From: Corynebacterium sp. BD556
GTDB taxonomy: Bacteria > Actinomycetota > Actinomycetes > Mycobacteriales > Mycobacteriaceae
Length of the DNA stretch: 64,000 nucleotides
Assembly (NCBI RefSeq): GCF_038452275.1
Contig: NZ_CP141643.1
Span: 682,001-746,000 of the forward strand
Direction: 5' to 3'
Under the pieces are notes generated by a model. The model saw only the letters and a list, made by a program, of their open reading frames with translations. It had not been told where the DNA came from and did not search any database. A program made the position numbers and the translations under genes. Of the stretch, positions 1-13,553 are shown in pieces. Positions within the stretch are counted from its first letter, which is position 1, and each line of letters begins with the position of its first letter.

Positions 1-368
<368 letters not shown>

Positions 369-414
369 GGCGCCCTGTGCTGCTAAGACGTATCCGCGCA
401 GTAGGATGGGGGCC

Positions 415-594
415 ATGAGTCTTGATCCGCAACTTCTTGAGGTCCTCGCCTGTCCACAAGACAAAGGTGAGTTGACCTACAAGGAGGACGAACAGCTCCT
501 GGTCAACCCCCGGCTGGGCATCGCCTACCGCATCGACGACGACATCCCCGTTTTGCTTATCGACGAAGCTCAGCCCTACCCAAGCGAAAACTAG
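415..594 (+). CDS. Trm112-like small protein
   Basis: A 59-residue protein of the Trm112/YcaR type. It opens with LDPQLLEVLACPQDKGEL and continues with LVNPRLGIAYRIDDDIPVLL, the usual pattern of bacterial members (PxLLExLxCPxxKGxL, then YPIxDGIPxLL). Only one cysteine of the usual zinc-binding pairs remains (ACPQDKG), so metal binding is doubtful. In eukaryotes and archaea Trm112 activates methyltransferases; the bacterial role is not well established. The ATG at 415 was chosen because the product then begins exactly at the domain; an in-frame ATG lies 9 bases upstream. The gene ends 9 bases before tyrS and probably shares its transcript. Confidence 0.8.
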   Translation: MSLDPQLLEVLACPQDKGELTYKEDEQLLVNPRLGIAYRIDDDIPVLLIDEAQPYPSEN

Positions 595-603
595 AAAGTC
601 TCC

Positions 604-1887
604 ATGTCTGCCAACACGAACCAGGCCACAAACATCATCGACGAGCTTGAGTGGCGCGGATTGATCAACCAGTCCACCGACCTCGCTGCCCTGCGCGAAG
701 CCACTGAAAACCCCATCACCCTCTACTGTGGCTTCGACCCGACGGGGGACTCCCTGCACGCCGGGCACCTCGTGCCGATGATCATGCTGCGTCGCTTCCA
801 ACTCGCCGGGCACCGCCCGCTGACCTTGGCCGGCGGAGCAACCGGCTTCATCGGCGATCCACGCGACGTGGGGGAACGCTCGATGCTTTCGCAAGGAGAG
901 ATCGAAAAGAACCTGGAATCTATCAAAGCGCAGTTGCGGCGCTTCGTTGACTTCGACGGCGCAAACCCCGCCATCATGGTCAACAACGCGGACTGGACCA
1001 TGCAAATGTCGGTCATTGACTTTCTCCGCGACGTGGGGAAGAACTTCTCACTCAACACCATGCTCGACCGCGACACGGTCAAGCGTCGCCTGGAATCCGA
1101 CGGCATCTCCTACACGGAGTTTTCCTACATGCTCCTGCAGGCCAACGACTTCGTACAGCTCAACAAAAAATACGATTGTGTGCTGCAGATCGGCGGCGGC
1201 GACCAGTGGGGCAACATCGTCTCCGGCGTAGATCTCAACCGCCGCATCAGCGGCACCAAGACGCACGGGTTGACCGTGCCCCTGGTCACCGACGCTAGCG
1301 GGCAGAAGTTTGGCAAGTCCACCGGCGGCGGCAAGCTCTGGTTGGATGCGGAAAAGACCTCCCCTTACGCCTGGTACCAGTACTTCCTTAACGCCGGTGA
1401 TTCCGTTGTCATCGACTACCTGCGCTGGTTTACGTTCCTTTCCCGCGAAGAAATTGCCGCGTTGGAAGTTGAGGTCGAACAGCGCGCCTTCAAGCGGGAA
1501 GCCCAACGACGCCTGGCACAAGAAATGACTGACTTGGTCCACGGCCGGGATGCACGGGTGGCCGTCGAACTTGCCGCACAAGCACTGTTTGGCCAAGCCG
1601 ACCTTGGAGATCTCGACGAAGCGACACTGGCAGGAGCCCTATCCGAAACAACCGTTGCACAGATCGCAACCGGTCAGGCTCGCACCATCGTGGACCTTCT
1701 CGTAGCAGCCGGCCTGGCCGACTCCAAGGGCGCGGCCCGGCGGACAATTAAGGAAGGCGGTGCCTACGTCAATAACGTGCGCATCCAAAACGAGGGCTGG
1801 GAGCCGGAAGAATCGGATCTTCTGCACGGCACATGGCTTGTTTTGCGCAAAGGGAAGAAGAACTTCGCTGGCGCTAAGCTGCGTTAG
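604..1887 (+). CDS. tyrS: Tyrosyl-tRNA synthetase
   Basis: Class I tyrosyl-tRNA synthetase, which charges tRNA-Tyr in the cytoplasm. At 427 residues it has the normal bacterial length. The HIGH signature appears as HAGH (residues 52-55) and the KMSKS signature as KFGKS (235-239). The tyrosine-site region includes [15 protein letters not shown] and [12 protein letters not shown]. The C-terminal 65 residues or so form an S4-type RNA-binding domain ([16 protein letters not shown]). It lies 9 bases after the Trm112-like gene and is followed by a terminator hairpin and the rRNA operon. The same tyrS position, upstream of the TPR-HAD-tlyA block, is seen in mycobacteria. Confidence 0.98.
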   Translation: MSANTNQATNIIDELEWRGLINQSTDLAALREATENPITLYCGFDPTGDSLHAGHLVPMIMLRRFQLAGHRPLTLAGGATGFIGDPRDVGERSMLSQGEIEKNLESIKAQLRRFVDFDGANPAIMVNNADWTMQMSVIDFLRDVGKNFSLNTMLDRDTVKRRLESDGISYTEFSYMLLQANDFVQLNKKYDCVLQIGGGDQWGNIVSGVDLNRRISGTKTHGLTVPLVTDASGQKFGKSTGGGKLWLDAEKTSPYAWYQYFLNAGDSVVIDYLRWFTFLSREEIAALEVEVEQRAFKREAQRRLAQEMTDLVHGRDARVAVELAAQALFGQADLGDLDEATLAGALSETTVAQIATGQARTIVDLLVAAGLADSKGAARRTIKEGGAYVNNVRIQNEGWEPEESDLLHGTWLVLRKGKKNFAGAKLR

Positions 1888-1906
1888 CGTTCGAGGTTTT
1901 CTCACA

Positions 1907-1942
1907 GGCTGCCACGCTCTGTCGCGGCAGCCGGTTTTGTTT
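1907..1942 (+). terminator. Rho-independent terminator after tyrS
   Basis: A perfect 7-bp stem (GGCTGCC at 1907-1913, GGCAGCC at 1926-1932) encloses a 12-base loop and is followed directly by GGTTTTGTTT. It lies 20 bases after the tyrS stop and insulates tyrS from the rRNA operon. Confidence 0.85.
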
Positions 1943-2064
1943 ATCAACCTGCGTGTTTGCTTTGTTGTGTGGGGGTGGTTAATGTGTTGTTTCGCCGCTG
2001 CGGCGTTGTTGTGGTGGTGTGAAGTTCATAGTGGTGCGGGAGTTTGGTCTGGTTTGGCTGGATT

Positions 2065-2093
2065 TTGACTTTTGTTTACTGTTTGTGTAACTT
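2065..2093 (+). promoter_or_regulatory. Candidate rRNA operon promoter
   Basis: TTGACT at 2065-2070 and TAACTT at 2088-2093 are separated by exactly 17 bases, matching a housekeeping-sigma promoter with a strong -35 and a TAnnnT -10. It is the best such pair seen in the 580 bases between the tyrS terminator and 16S. Transcription would start near 2100, giving a leader of about 420 bases. A second, weaker start elsewhere in this G/T-rich region cannot be excluded. Confidence 0.6.
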
Positions 2094-2520
2094 CGTTATT
2101 CGCTGCTTCTGCGGCTCTGGTGTGTAGCTGGGGTTTTGTGGGGGTGTGCGTGTGTTGTTTGAGAACTCGATAGTGTGCCAATTCAAGCATTTTTTGTTTG
2201 TGTTCATGGTTGTGTTTGTTTGGTTGTGTGCCGTGTGTGCCTGGCTGCTCTTTGTGGGTGGTGGGGGTGCGTGCCGGTGGGTGGTGTCTGAACCAATGAT
2301 TGGATGCTGCTTCACGTGACGTTTTTGCGTGGTGCATGGTGGATGAATGTTTCGCTGTGAACTATTTTTTGCCAATCTCCTGTTGTGCCCCGTCGGGTGT
2401 GGGGGTTGGTTGCAGTAATTTTTGGATTGCCAGTTCATCGCATGTTGTGTGTGGTGGTTGGTTTGTTTTTTGTTGGGTTTTGGGCTTTTCACGGCCTGTT
2501 TCGCTTTTGTGTTGAAACTT
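2094..2520 (+). promoter_or_regulatory. rRNA operon leader region, no protein gene
   Basis: This gene-free stretch is rich in G and T on the plus strand, unlike the coding DNA around it. At 2161-2175 it holds GAGAACTCGATAGTG, nearly identical to GAGAACTGTATAGTG at 4342-4356 just before 23S. This motif is conserved in leader regions of actinobacterial rRNA operons and is thought to act in antitermination or processing (established for the group, not shown here). Short reading frames on either strand here have non-protein composition and were not called. Confidence 0.6.
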
Positions 2521-7508
<4,988 letters not shown>

Positions 7509-7651
7509 ACAACACAACCGAAGAAGAGTTCTGTATGCACCAAACGCGTCCACTATGCAGTATCTGACACACCACGTCTGCTACATAAGCCACAACAATA
7601 AATCAATTAAGGTCCACTGCCCGACAAAGGCACGGACACATCCCCAAAATG
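7509..7651 (+). other. 23S-5S spacer with processing-stalk arm
   Basis: A 143-base spacer with no tRNA gene. CGCGTCCACTATGC at 7545-7558 is the 3' arm of the stalk that pairs with 4349-4362 upstream of 23S. The rest is AC-rich and shows nothing else. Confidence 0.7.
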
Positions 7652-7771
7652 TGTCGGTGGTTGATGGCGGCGGGGAAACGCCCGGACACCATTCCGAACC
7701 CGGAAGCTAAGCCCGCCCGCGCTGATGGTACTGCATCCGGAAGGATGTGGGAGAGTAAGTTACCGCCGACC
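7652..7771 (+). rRNA. 5S ribosomal RNA
   Basis: The sequence folds as a 5S rRNA: the terminal helix pairs GTCGGTGGT (7653-7661) with ACCGCCGAC (7762-7770), and the middle holds GGGGAAACGCCCGG, ATTCCGAACCCGGAAGCTAAG and GATGGTACTGCA. The length of about 120 bases is standard. It is the last gene of the operon. Confidence 0.95.
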
Positions 7772-7792
7772 CAACAACTTCACAACAAGGTG

Positions 7793-7854
7793 ATCGCGGC
7801 CCGGAACCTCAGTTCAACCCTCAAGGTTGAGCTGTCCGGGCCGCGATTTCTTTT
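7793..7854 (+). terminator. Strong terminator of the rRNA operon
   Basis: A perfect 13-bp outer stem (ATCGCGGCCCGGA at 7793-7805 with TCCGGGCCGCGAT at 7835-7847) encloses a second stem (CAGTTCAACC with GGTTGAGCTG), and is followed by TTCTTTTG. This large double hairpin, 20 bases after 5S, is the main operon terminator. Confidence 0.92.
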
Positions 7855-7883
7855 GCCTCTACATTGCACCAAAGCGCCGCGCA

Positions 7884-7889
7884 TATAAT
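7884..7889 (+). promoter_or_regulatory. Candidate -10 element for the TPR gene
   Basis: A perfect TATAAT lies 28 bases before the start codon at 7918 and directly after the rRNA terminator. No good -35 is seen at 16-18 bases upstream; TTGCAC at 7864-7869 is only 14 bases away. It probably starts the transcript of the 7918-13503 run. Confidence 0.5.
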
Positions 7890-7917
7890 GGGCGAGGCTT
7901 AAGTAGAAAGGTACAGT

Positions 7918-8832
7918 ATGTCGCAAGAGTTTGACTCCCGTAACCGCGACGGAAAGTCGCGTGCGCACCGCGGTGGCTCGAAACGCTTCGACGGTCCGTC
8001 ACGGGGCGACAGTCGCGGTGATGGCCGCGGCAGGAACTCCGGTCAACGCCGTGGTGGACGAGACGATGACTCTCGGCGTGCATCTGGGCGCCGCGAAGAC
8101 GGAAGCTTTCGCCACTCACGCTCCAACCCTGAGCGCAAGGGTTTTCGCGAGGACCGCATGAATCAGCGGTTGTCCGAGCCTGATTTACCCGCCGAGATCG
8201 ACGTCACGGAGCTTGATGCTTCAGTCTTGCGTGATTTGAAGGTTTTATCGAAAGACAACGCGCAACGGGTGGCCAAGCACATGATTATGGCTGGCTCTTT
8301 GCTAGAAGATGATCCCCAGCTCGCGCTTCGTCATGCCCGTGCGGCTAAGAACCGCGCTGGCCGCGTCGGGGTGGTGCGTGAGACGAACGGTATTGTTGCC
8401 TACCATGCTGGCGAGTGGAAAGAGGCACTGTCTGAACTGCGCGCCGCGCGCCGCATTTCGGGTGGTCCGGGCCTGTTGGCTGTGATGGCGGATGCAGAGC
8501 GTGGCCTCGGCCGGCCGGAGAAGGCCTTAGAGATAGGTCGCGGCCCCGAGGCACGTGAATTGGATCCGGAATCCAAGGTGGAGTTGGCAATCGTGCTTGC
8601 CGGAGCGCGCCATGATTTGGGTCAACACGAGGCAGCGTTGGCAACCCTTGACAAGCTAAATCCCTCCCTGGATTCGAAGGAGCCGGAGCAAGCACGCTTA
8701 ACCTACGCCTACGCGGACGCTTTGCTCGCGCTTGAGCGGCGCGAAGAAGCGAAAACCTGGTTCGAACACGCCGCGAAGATCGATTCCTTTCACGTAACGG
8801 ACGCGGCGCATCGTCTTGATGAACTGGGATAA
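7918..8832 (+). CDS. TPR-repeat protein with Arg/Gly-rich N-terminal tail
   Basis: A 304-residue protein of unknown role, the counterpart by position of the mycobacterial TPR gene upstream of the HAD-tlyA block. Residues 1-80 or so are low-complexity and very rich in Arg, Gly, Ser and Asp (RGDSRGDGRGR, QRRGGRDDDSRR) and should be disordered. The rest is all-helical with TPR-like pairs (ALRHARAAKNRAG, YHAGEWKEALSELRAARRI, LGQHEAALATLDKL, ALERREEAKTWFEHAAKID). The start has AGAAAGG 6 bases upstream. It lies between the rRNA operon and the HAD gene, which begins 2 bases after its stop. RNA or ribosome contact is suggested by the tail but is only inference. Confidence 0.85.
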   Translation: MSQEFDSRNRDGKSRAHRGGSKRFDGPSRGDSRGDGRGRNSGQRRGGRDDDSRRASGRREDGSFRHSRSNPERKGFREDRMNQRLSEPDLPAEIDVTELDASVLRDLKVLSKDNAQRVAKHMIMAGSLLEDDPQLALRHARAAKNRAGRVGVVRETNGIVAYHAGEWKEALSELRAARRISGGPGLLAVMADAERGLGRPEKALEIGRGPEARELDPESKVELAIVLAGARHDLGQHEAALATLDKLNPSLDSKEPEQARLTYAYADALLALERREEAKTWFEHAAKIDSFHVTDAAHRLDELG

Positions 8833-8834
8833 AT

Positions 8835-9815
8835 ATGCTTCTTGATGTTTTTGACGCATTGCTGCTCGATCTTGACGGCACAGTGTGGCAGGGGGATCGC
8901 GCCCTGCCACATACCGTGGAGATTTTAAACTCCACGTCACTTCCCGTTGCCTACATCACCAACAATGCTTCCCGGGCACCTTCGCAAGTCGCGCGCATGC
9001 TCAATGCTTTAGGTATTCAGGCCCAGGCGCAGGACGTGTTCACTTCGGCTCTTGCCGCGGTGGGTTTGGCGCGCCAGCGCCTCGACGCCGGCGCAAAAGT
9101 CCTAATCCTGGGCTCGGAAAGCTTCAAGGAGCTTGCACGTCGCGCTGGTTTTGTGGTCGTCGACTCTGCAGACGATAATCCGGTCGCAGTGTTGCAGGGG
9201 CACAACCCGGAGACAGGGTGGAGACAGTTATCGGAAGCAGCCCTTGCGATTGGACGCGGCGCGATCTATGTGGCGTCGAATAGCGATACTTCGTTGCCGT
9301 CGGAGCGTGGTTTGCTTGTCGGCAACGGGTCGATGGTCGCCGCGGTCACTTCGGCCACGGGGGTCGTCCCAGACATAGCGGGTAAACCGAAACCCGTCAT
9401 GTTCGAGCAGGCTGCAGCCCAGTTGAAGGTAGATGCGCCGCTGGCTGTGGGGGACAGACTTGACACCGATATCGCCGGAGCTGTCGCCGCAAAAATGTCG
9501 AGCCTGCATGTGTTGACTGGTGTCTCCGGGCCGTGGGCGCTTCTCAAGGCGCCGGTTGAACATCGCCCAACATTTATTGGCGAGGATTTTTCGGCCCTGA
9601 AAGACAATGTAGATTTCTTGCGTCCAGGCCCGCAGGGAGGATTTGTTGCCCATGTAGAAGATGGTGCGCTCATCCTCGACGGTGGTTCCGACGACGCGAC
9701 CGCCGTGCAAGCTCTGCGCACGGCACTTGAGGTAGTTTGGTCGGGTGCGCAGCCGCCACGGGATGTGAAGGCGTGGTCGGCACCGGCCCAACGGGCACTT
9801 GAGCAGTGGTGGTGA
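8835..9815 (+). CDS. HAD-superfamily phosphatase, subclass IIA (NagD-like)
   Basis: A 326-residue HAD hydrolase. Motif I is DLDGT with the nucleophile Asp12 and acid Asp14; motif II is ITNN; the lysine motif is in GKPKPVMF; motif IV is VGDRLDTDIAGA. The cap between them is of the IIA type, as in NagD and the mycobacterial glycerol-3-phosphate phosphatase Rv1692, which has the same neighbours. Its substrate here may therefore be glycerol phosphate, by synteny only. The gene starts 2 bases after the TPR gene and is followed 4 bases later by a small conserved gene. Confidence 0.9.
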   Translation: MLLDVFDALLLDLDGTVWQGDRALPHTVEILNSTSLPVAYITNNASRAPSQVARMLNALGIQAQAQDVFTSALAAVGLARQRLDAGAKVLILGSESFKELARRAGFVVVDSADDNPVAVLQGHNPETGWRQLSEAALAIGRGAIYVASNSDTSLPSERGLLVGNGSMVAAVTSATGVVPDIAGKPKPVMFEQAAAQLKVDAPLAVGDRLDTDIAGAVAAKMSSLHVLTGVSGPWALLKAPVEHRPTFIGEDFSALKDNVDFLRPGPQGGFVAHVEDGALILDGGSDDATAVQALRTALEVVWSGAQPPRDVKAWSAPAQRALEQWW

Positions 9816-9819
9816 GCCT

Positions 9820-9990
9820 GTGAACATTCCAATTCCGCAAGACCCACGCAAGGCGCAAGTTGATGCGGCCGCCGTCACCGAGGAGGTCAACGCAGTGCTA
9901 TCGGCGCCTTCCGGTAGCCTGCGGGAGGAAGCAGAGCTGCTGCGGCGCGCCCACGAGGTTTTACACCGAGCCCTACACGGAGACGAATAG
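9820..9990 (+). CDS. Small conserved hypothetical protein
   Basis: A 56-residue acidic helical protein located exactly where mycobacteria have a similar small gene (Rv1693) between the HAD phosphatase and tlyA. The GTG at 9820 is preferred because GGTGG lies 7 bases upstream and the HAD stop ends 4 bases before; a TTG at 9799 in the same frame would overlap the HAD gene. The helix EEVNAVLSAPSGSLREEAEL and a following AHEVLHRALHG are the main visible elements. Its function is unknown. Confidence 0.72.
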   Translation: MNIPIPQDPRKAQVDAAAVTEEVNAVLSAPSGSLREEAELLRRAHEVLHRALHGDE

Positions 9991-10026
9991 TTTCTTCGTC
10001 ATTGTCAACCCTCCGAAGGAGAATTT

Positions 10027-10857
10027 ATGGCCCCTGGACGCAGGCGTCTCGACGCGGAGCTAGTGCGGCGAAAAATTGCCCGCTCGCGGGAGCAGGCGCA
10101 GACCTGGATCAAAGAAGGCAAGGTTGAGGTGGCTGGTTTTGTTGCCAGCAAGCCTGCGACCGTTGTCGATCCGGGGGTGTCCATCAAGGTAGAGGTGGAA
10201 GAATCGGACCAGTGGGCGTCGAGAGGCGCACACAAACTTTTGGGCGCTTTGGAGGTCTTTGGCAAAGACGGGTTGGTCGTCGAGAAGCGTCGGTGCTTAG
10301 ATGCGGGGGCGTCGGCAGGTGGATTTACTGACGTGCTGCTTGCAAACGGCGCGCGGGAAGTCGTCGCTGTCGACGTCGGATACGGGCAACTCGTGTGGCG
10401 CCTGCAAAACGACCCGCGGGTGAGAGTGCTTGATCGGACAAACATCCGCCACCTTAGTGTGGAGATGATGGGAGCTGCCGCGGATGTGATGGTCGGCGAC
10501 CTGTCGTTTATTTCACTTAAACTTGTGCTGCCGGCAATCGTTGAGTGCATGGCCACACATGCTGATCTTGTGCCGATGGTCAAGCCGCAATTCGAGGTGG
10601 GAAAGGATCGTCTCGGCAGCGGGGGTGTGGTGCGCTCAGATGAGTTGCGTGCGGAAGTGACAGCGGATGTCGCTCGTTTTGCGCAGGGGCTCGGGCTGAA
10701 GCTCAAAGGGGTTACGGCATCGCCGCTTCCCGGTCCGAGCGGCAACGTAGAATACTTTCTATGGCTTGAGAAAAATCCGGTGGCGACGCCGCTTGACGAC
10801 GCCGAACTGACCGCCCTTGTCGACCAAGCTGTGAAGGAAGGACCGAGGAATAGATGA
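10027..10857 (+). CDS. tlyA: TlyA-family rRNA 2'-O-methyltransferase
   Basis: A 276-residue TlyA/hemolysin-A family protein. Residues 5-60 form an S4 RNA-binding domain (RLDAELVRRKIARSREQAQ). The rest is an FtsJ-type Rossmann methyltransferase with the SAM loop CLDAGASAGGFTDVLL and the K-D-K-E catalytic set visible in ASRGAHKL, VGDLSFIS, VKPQFE and GNVEYFL. In M. tuberculosis TlyA methylates 16S C1409 and 23S C1920 and its loss gives capreomycin resistance; many corynebacterial TlyA proteins act only on 23S, so the exact target here is open. A good SD (GAAGGAG) lies 5 bases before the ATG. It overlaps nadK by ATGA. Confidence 0.93.
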   Translation: MAPGRRRLDAELVRRKIARSREQAQTWIKEGKVEVAGFVASKPATVVDPGVSIKVEVEESDQWASRGAHKLLGALEVFGKDGLVVEKRRCLDAGASAGGFTDVLLANGAREVVAVDVGYGQLVWRLQNDPRVRVLDRTNIRHLSVEMMGAAADVMVGDLSFISLKLVLPAIVECMATHADLVPMVKPQFEVGKDRLGSGGVVRSDELRAEVTADVARFAQGLGLKLKGVTASPLPGPSGNVEYFLWLEKNPVATPLDDAELTALVDQAVKEGPRNR

Positions 10858-11783
10858 CTGCACGCTCCCAGCGCACAATCCTGCTCGTGCCGCACACCCA
10901 CCGGCCCGGCAACATTTTGGCCGCCGTGCGCGCAACTGAGCTTCTCAGCGATGCAGGAATTGAAGTGCGGTTATTGAAACAGCGCAACGAGGGCCCCGTC
11001 ATGGACGAGCCTGTGCTGCAGGCATTGGAACGCGCGGAAGAAGGCCCGGAAGCGGCCGCCGGTTGCGAACTCGTGTTGGTCTTAGGCGGCGACGGAACCT
11101 TTTTGCGCGCCGCCACCTACGCCTACGCCCAGGACATCCCCGTGCTGGGCATCAATCTTGGTCACGTCGGTTTTCTGGCCGAGTGGGAGCAGGAGAGCTT
11201 AGATGAGGCAATTGGGCGAGTCATCGAGCGAGAATACCGGGTAGAAGACCGCATGACTATCGATGTTGCCCTCTACGATTCCGAGGCGAACCTGCTTGGC
11301 AGCGGCTGGGCACTCAACGAGGCGAGCGTGGAAAACGTGGACCGGACCAAGGTCCTTGACGCGACACTGGAGGTAGATTTTCGCCCAGTGTCAAGCTTTG
11401 GGTGTGACGGCGTGCTTTTGTCCACCCCGACGGGGTCGACGGCTTACGCCTTTGCGGCTGGTGGTCCCATTATGTGGCCCGAGGTCGAGGCTTTACTTGT
11501 GGTGCCCAACAATGCGCACGCTTTGTTTACCACGCCGTTGGTTGTCTCGCCGCGCTCGACCGTGGCAGTGGAGTCGAAATCGGCCACTGGCAGTGCGAAC
11601 GTGGTGCTTGACGGGTTCCGTTCGATGATGATGCCGCCGGGATCGCGGGTGGAGGTTATACGCGGCGCCCGCCCCGTGCGGTGGGTGCGGCTAGACGAGC
11701 ACCCGTTTACTGACCGCTTGGTGCATAAATTCAAACTTCCCGTGAAGGGCTGGCGAGGACCCGCTTCGAAGAATGTTGACTGA
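10854..11783 (+). CDS. nadK: NAD kinase
   Basis: ATP- or polyphosphate-dependent NAD kinase, which makes NADP from NAD in the cytoplasm. The 309-residue protein has the GGDGT nucleotide motif at residues 78-82 and the NAD-site segment GCDGVLLSTPTGSTAYAF followed by GGPI, both diagnostic. The ATG overlaps the tlyA stop by 4 bases and the 3' end overlaps recN by 11 bases, so tlyA-nadK-recN are translationally coupled, as in other actinobacteria. Confidence 0.97.
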   Translation: MTARSQRTILLVPHTHRPGNILAAVRATELLSDAGIEVRLLKQRNEGPVMDEPVLQALERAEEGPEAAAGCELVLVLGGDGTFLRAATYAYAQDIPVLGINLGHVGFLAEWEQESLDEAIGRVIEREYRVEDRMTIDVALYDSEANLLGSGWALNEASVENVDRTKVLDATLEVDFRPVSSFGCDGVLLSTPTGSTAYAFAAGGPIMWPEVEALLVVPNNAHALFTTPLVVSPRSTVAVESKSATGSANVVLDGFRSMMMPPGSRVEVIRGARPVRWVRLDEHPFTDRLVHKFKLPVKGWRGPASKNVD

Positions 11784-13503
11784 AATTTCAATTTCCAACC
11801 TCGGTGTGATCCCACGCGCCTTTGCGGAACTGAGCCCGGGGCTGACAGTTCTAACTGGTGAAACGGGCGCCGGCAAGACGATGGTGGTCACTGGGCTGCG
11901 GCTGCTTACCGGCGGGCGGGCGGATGCCTCCAGGGTGCGCGCGGGGGCGAAACAGGCCGTGGTTGAAGGAGTATTTAGCCTCGAAGGCAGCGGGGAGGCG
12001 GAGCTGGAAAGGATCGAAAAGATCGCGGAAGATGCTGGCGCCAGCGCCGATGAAAATGGGGAGTACGTGGTGGCGCGCTCAGTCAGTGCCGCCGGCCGTT
12101 CCAGGGCACACCTCGGGGGGCGCTTCGTCCCAGCCGCCGCCTTATCTGAGTTCACCAGCAGCCTGCTTACTATCCACGGCCAAAATGATCAGATCCGTTT
12201 GATGTCGGCGGATCAGCAACTCGCGGCGCTTGACCGCTACGAACCGGCAGCAGCCGAAGCTCTCCACGCATACCAACAAGTGTGGAGGCAGTGGCGCGAA
12301 GCGACGCGCGATTTGCAGGAGCGCACACAAAAGCGCCGCGAGTTGGCCCAGGAAATCGACCGTTTGCGGTTCGCCATCGCGGAGATCGACGCGGTAGATC
12401 CGCAGGAGGGAGAAGATGCCGCGTTGGTAGACAGCATCAACCGCCTCCAAGACGTCGATAGCCTGCGGCAAGCCGCGGAGCTGGCTTTGGTGTGCATTGA
12501 CGGTGCAGATGCGGCGGAAGGGGTGGGAAGCGATGAGGAGGCGGCATCGAGTTTGGTGGGCCGGGCGGCGTCGGGGTTGATCTCGGCAAGCGATGACAGG
12601 CTCAAACAGCTCGGGGCGCAGCTTGAGGAGGTAGCAGGGGTGCTTGCAGATGTCTCCGCGGAGTTAGGCAGCTACATCGCCGATCTGCCCAGCGAGACGG
12701 AAGCGCTCGATATAAAGCTCCAGCGCCAGCAAGAAATCAAGGGGTTGACGCGCAAGTATGCGCCTGATGTTGCCGGGGTGCTCGCCTGGCGGGCGAAAGC
12801 CCACAAACGCCTCAGCAAGATCGACACCTCCGCTGAGGCCGTTGAGGAGCTAAAAAAGCGCGTGGGGGAGTTGGAGAAACAACTTGTTGCGCGGGCGGCG
12901 ACGTTGACCAAGGTGCGTACCACGGCAGCTCAGGCGCTGGGGGAGGCAGTGACAGAAGAACTGCGGGGGCTGTCAATGCCCAAGGCGCGGCTGACGGTCA
13001 ACGTGGACAAGCAACCTTATTCCCGCGCTGGTGCGGACGCCGTCGAGATTCGTTTAGCTGCCAACGATGCAATGGAGCCGCAACCTTTGGCCATTAGTGC
13101 TTCCGGTGGCGAGCTTTCGCGGGTGATGCTGGCGCTGGAAGTGATCTTAAGCTCCGGGTCCTCCGGCGCCACCTTAGTTTTTGATGAGGTTGACGCTGGT
13201 GTTGGGGGGCGCGCCGCCGTCCAGATCGGGCGGCGTCTTGCCCGGTTGGCCACCAACAACCAAGTTATTGTGGTCACGCACCTGCCGCAGGTCGCGGCGT
13301 ACGCGGATACGCACCTGCATGTGGCGAAAAGCGTCGGGGATGAAACGGTTTCCTCTGGGGTGTCGCACTTGACGCAGCCGCAGCGGGTGGAGGAACTTGC
13401 CCGCATGCTGGCAGGCATGGAGGATTCGGAAACGGGCCGGGCGCACGCCACCGAACTTTACGAGCAGGCGCAAAAAGAGGTGCAAGGTTTTAAGGGGCTT
13501 TAG
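11773..13503 (+). CDS. recN: DNA repair protein RecN
   Basis: An SMC-like ATPase of recombination repair that gathers broken DNA ends. The 576-residue protein has Walker A GETGAGKT (residues 29-36), a central coiled-coil region (about 150-370, with heptad-like stretches around LQERTQKRRELAQEIDRLRF), the signature SGGELSRVMLALE and Walker B TLVFDEVDAG followed by QVIVVTHLPQVAA. Length and order are normal. The ATG at 11773 starts inside the nadK end; TTG at 11776 is an alternative. No LexA box was identified because any promoter lies inside nadK or further upstream. Confidence 0.96.
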   Translation: MLTEISISNLGVIPRAFAELSPGLTVLTGETGAGKTMVVTGLRLLTGGRADASRVRAGAKQAVVEGVFSLEGSGEAELERIEKIAEDAGASADENGEYVVARSVSAAGRSRAHLGGRFVPAAALSEFTSSLLTIHGQNDQIRLMSADQQLAALDRYEPAAAEALHAYQQVWRQWREATRDLQERTQKRRELAQEIDRLRFAIAEIDAVDPQEGEDAALVDSINRLQDVDSLRQAAELALVCIDGADAAEGVGSDEEAASSLVGRAASGLISASDDRLKQLGAQLEEVAGVLADVSAELGSYIADLPSETEALDIKLQRQQEIKGLTRKYAPDVAGVLAWRAKAHKRLSKIDTSAEAVEELKKRVGELEKQLVARAATLTKVRTTAAQALGEAVTEELRGLSMPKARLTVNVDKQPYSRAGADAVEIRLAANDAMEPQPLAISASGGELSRVMLALEVILSSGSSGATLVFDEVDAGVGGRAAVQIGRRLARLATNNQVIVVTHLPQVAAYADTHLHVAKSVGDETVSSGVSHLTQPQRVEELARMLAGMEDSETGRAHATELYEQAQKEVQGFKGL

Positions 13504-13553
13504 CCCCGCGCGCCTTCCGCAGCTCGGGCTTTATAGCCTGCACAATAGTGCGC

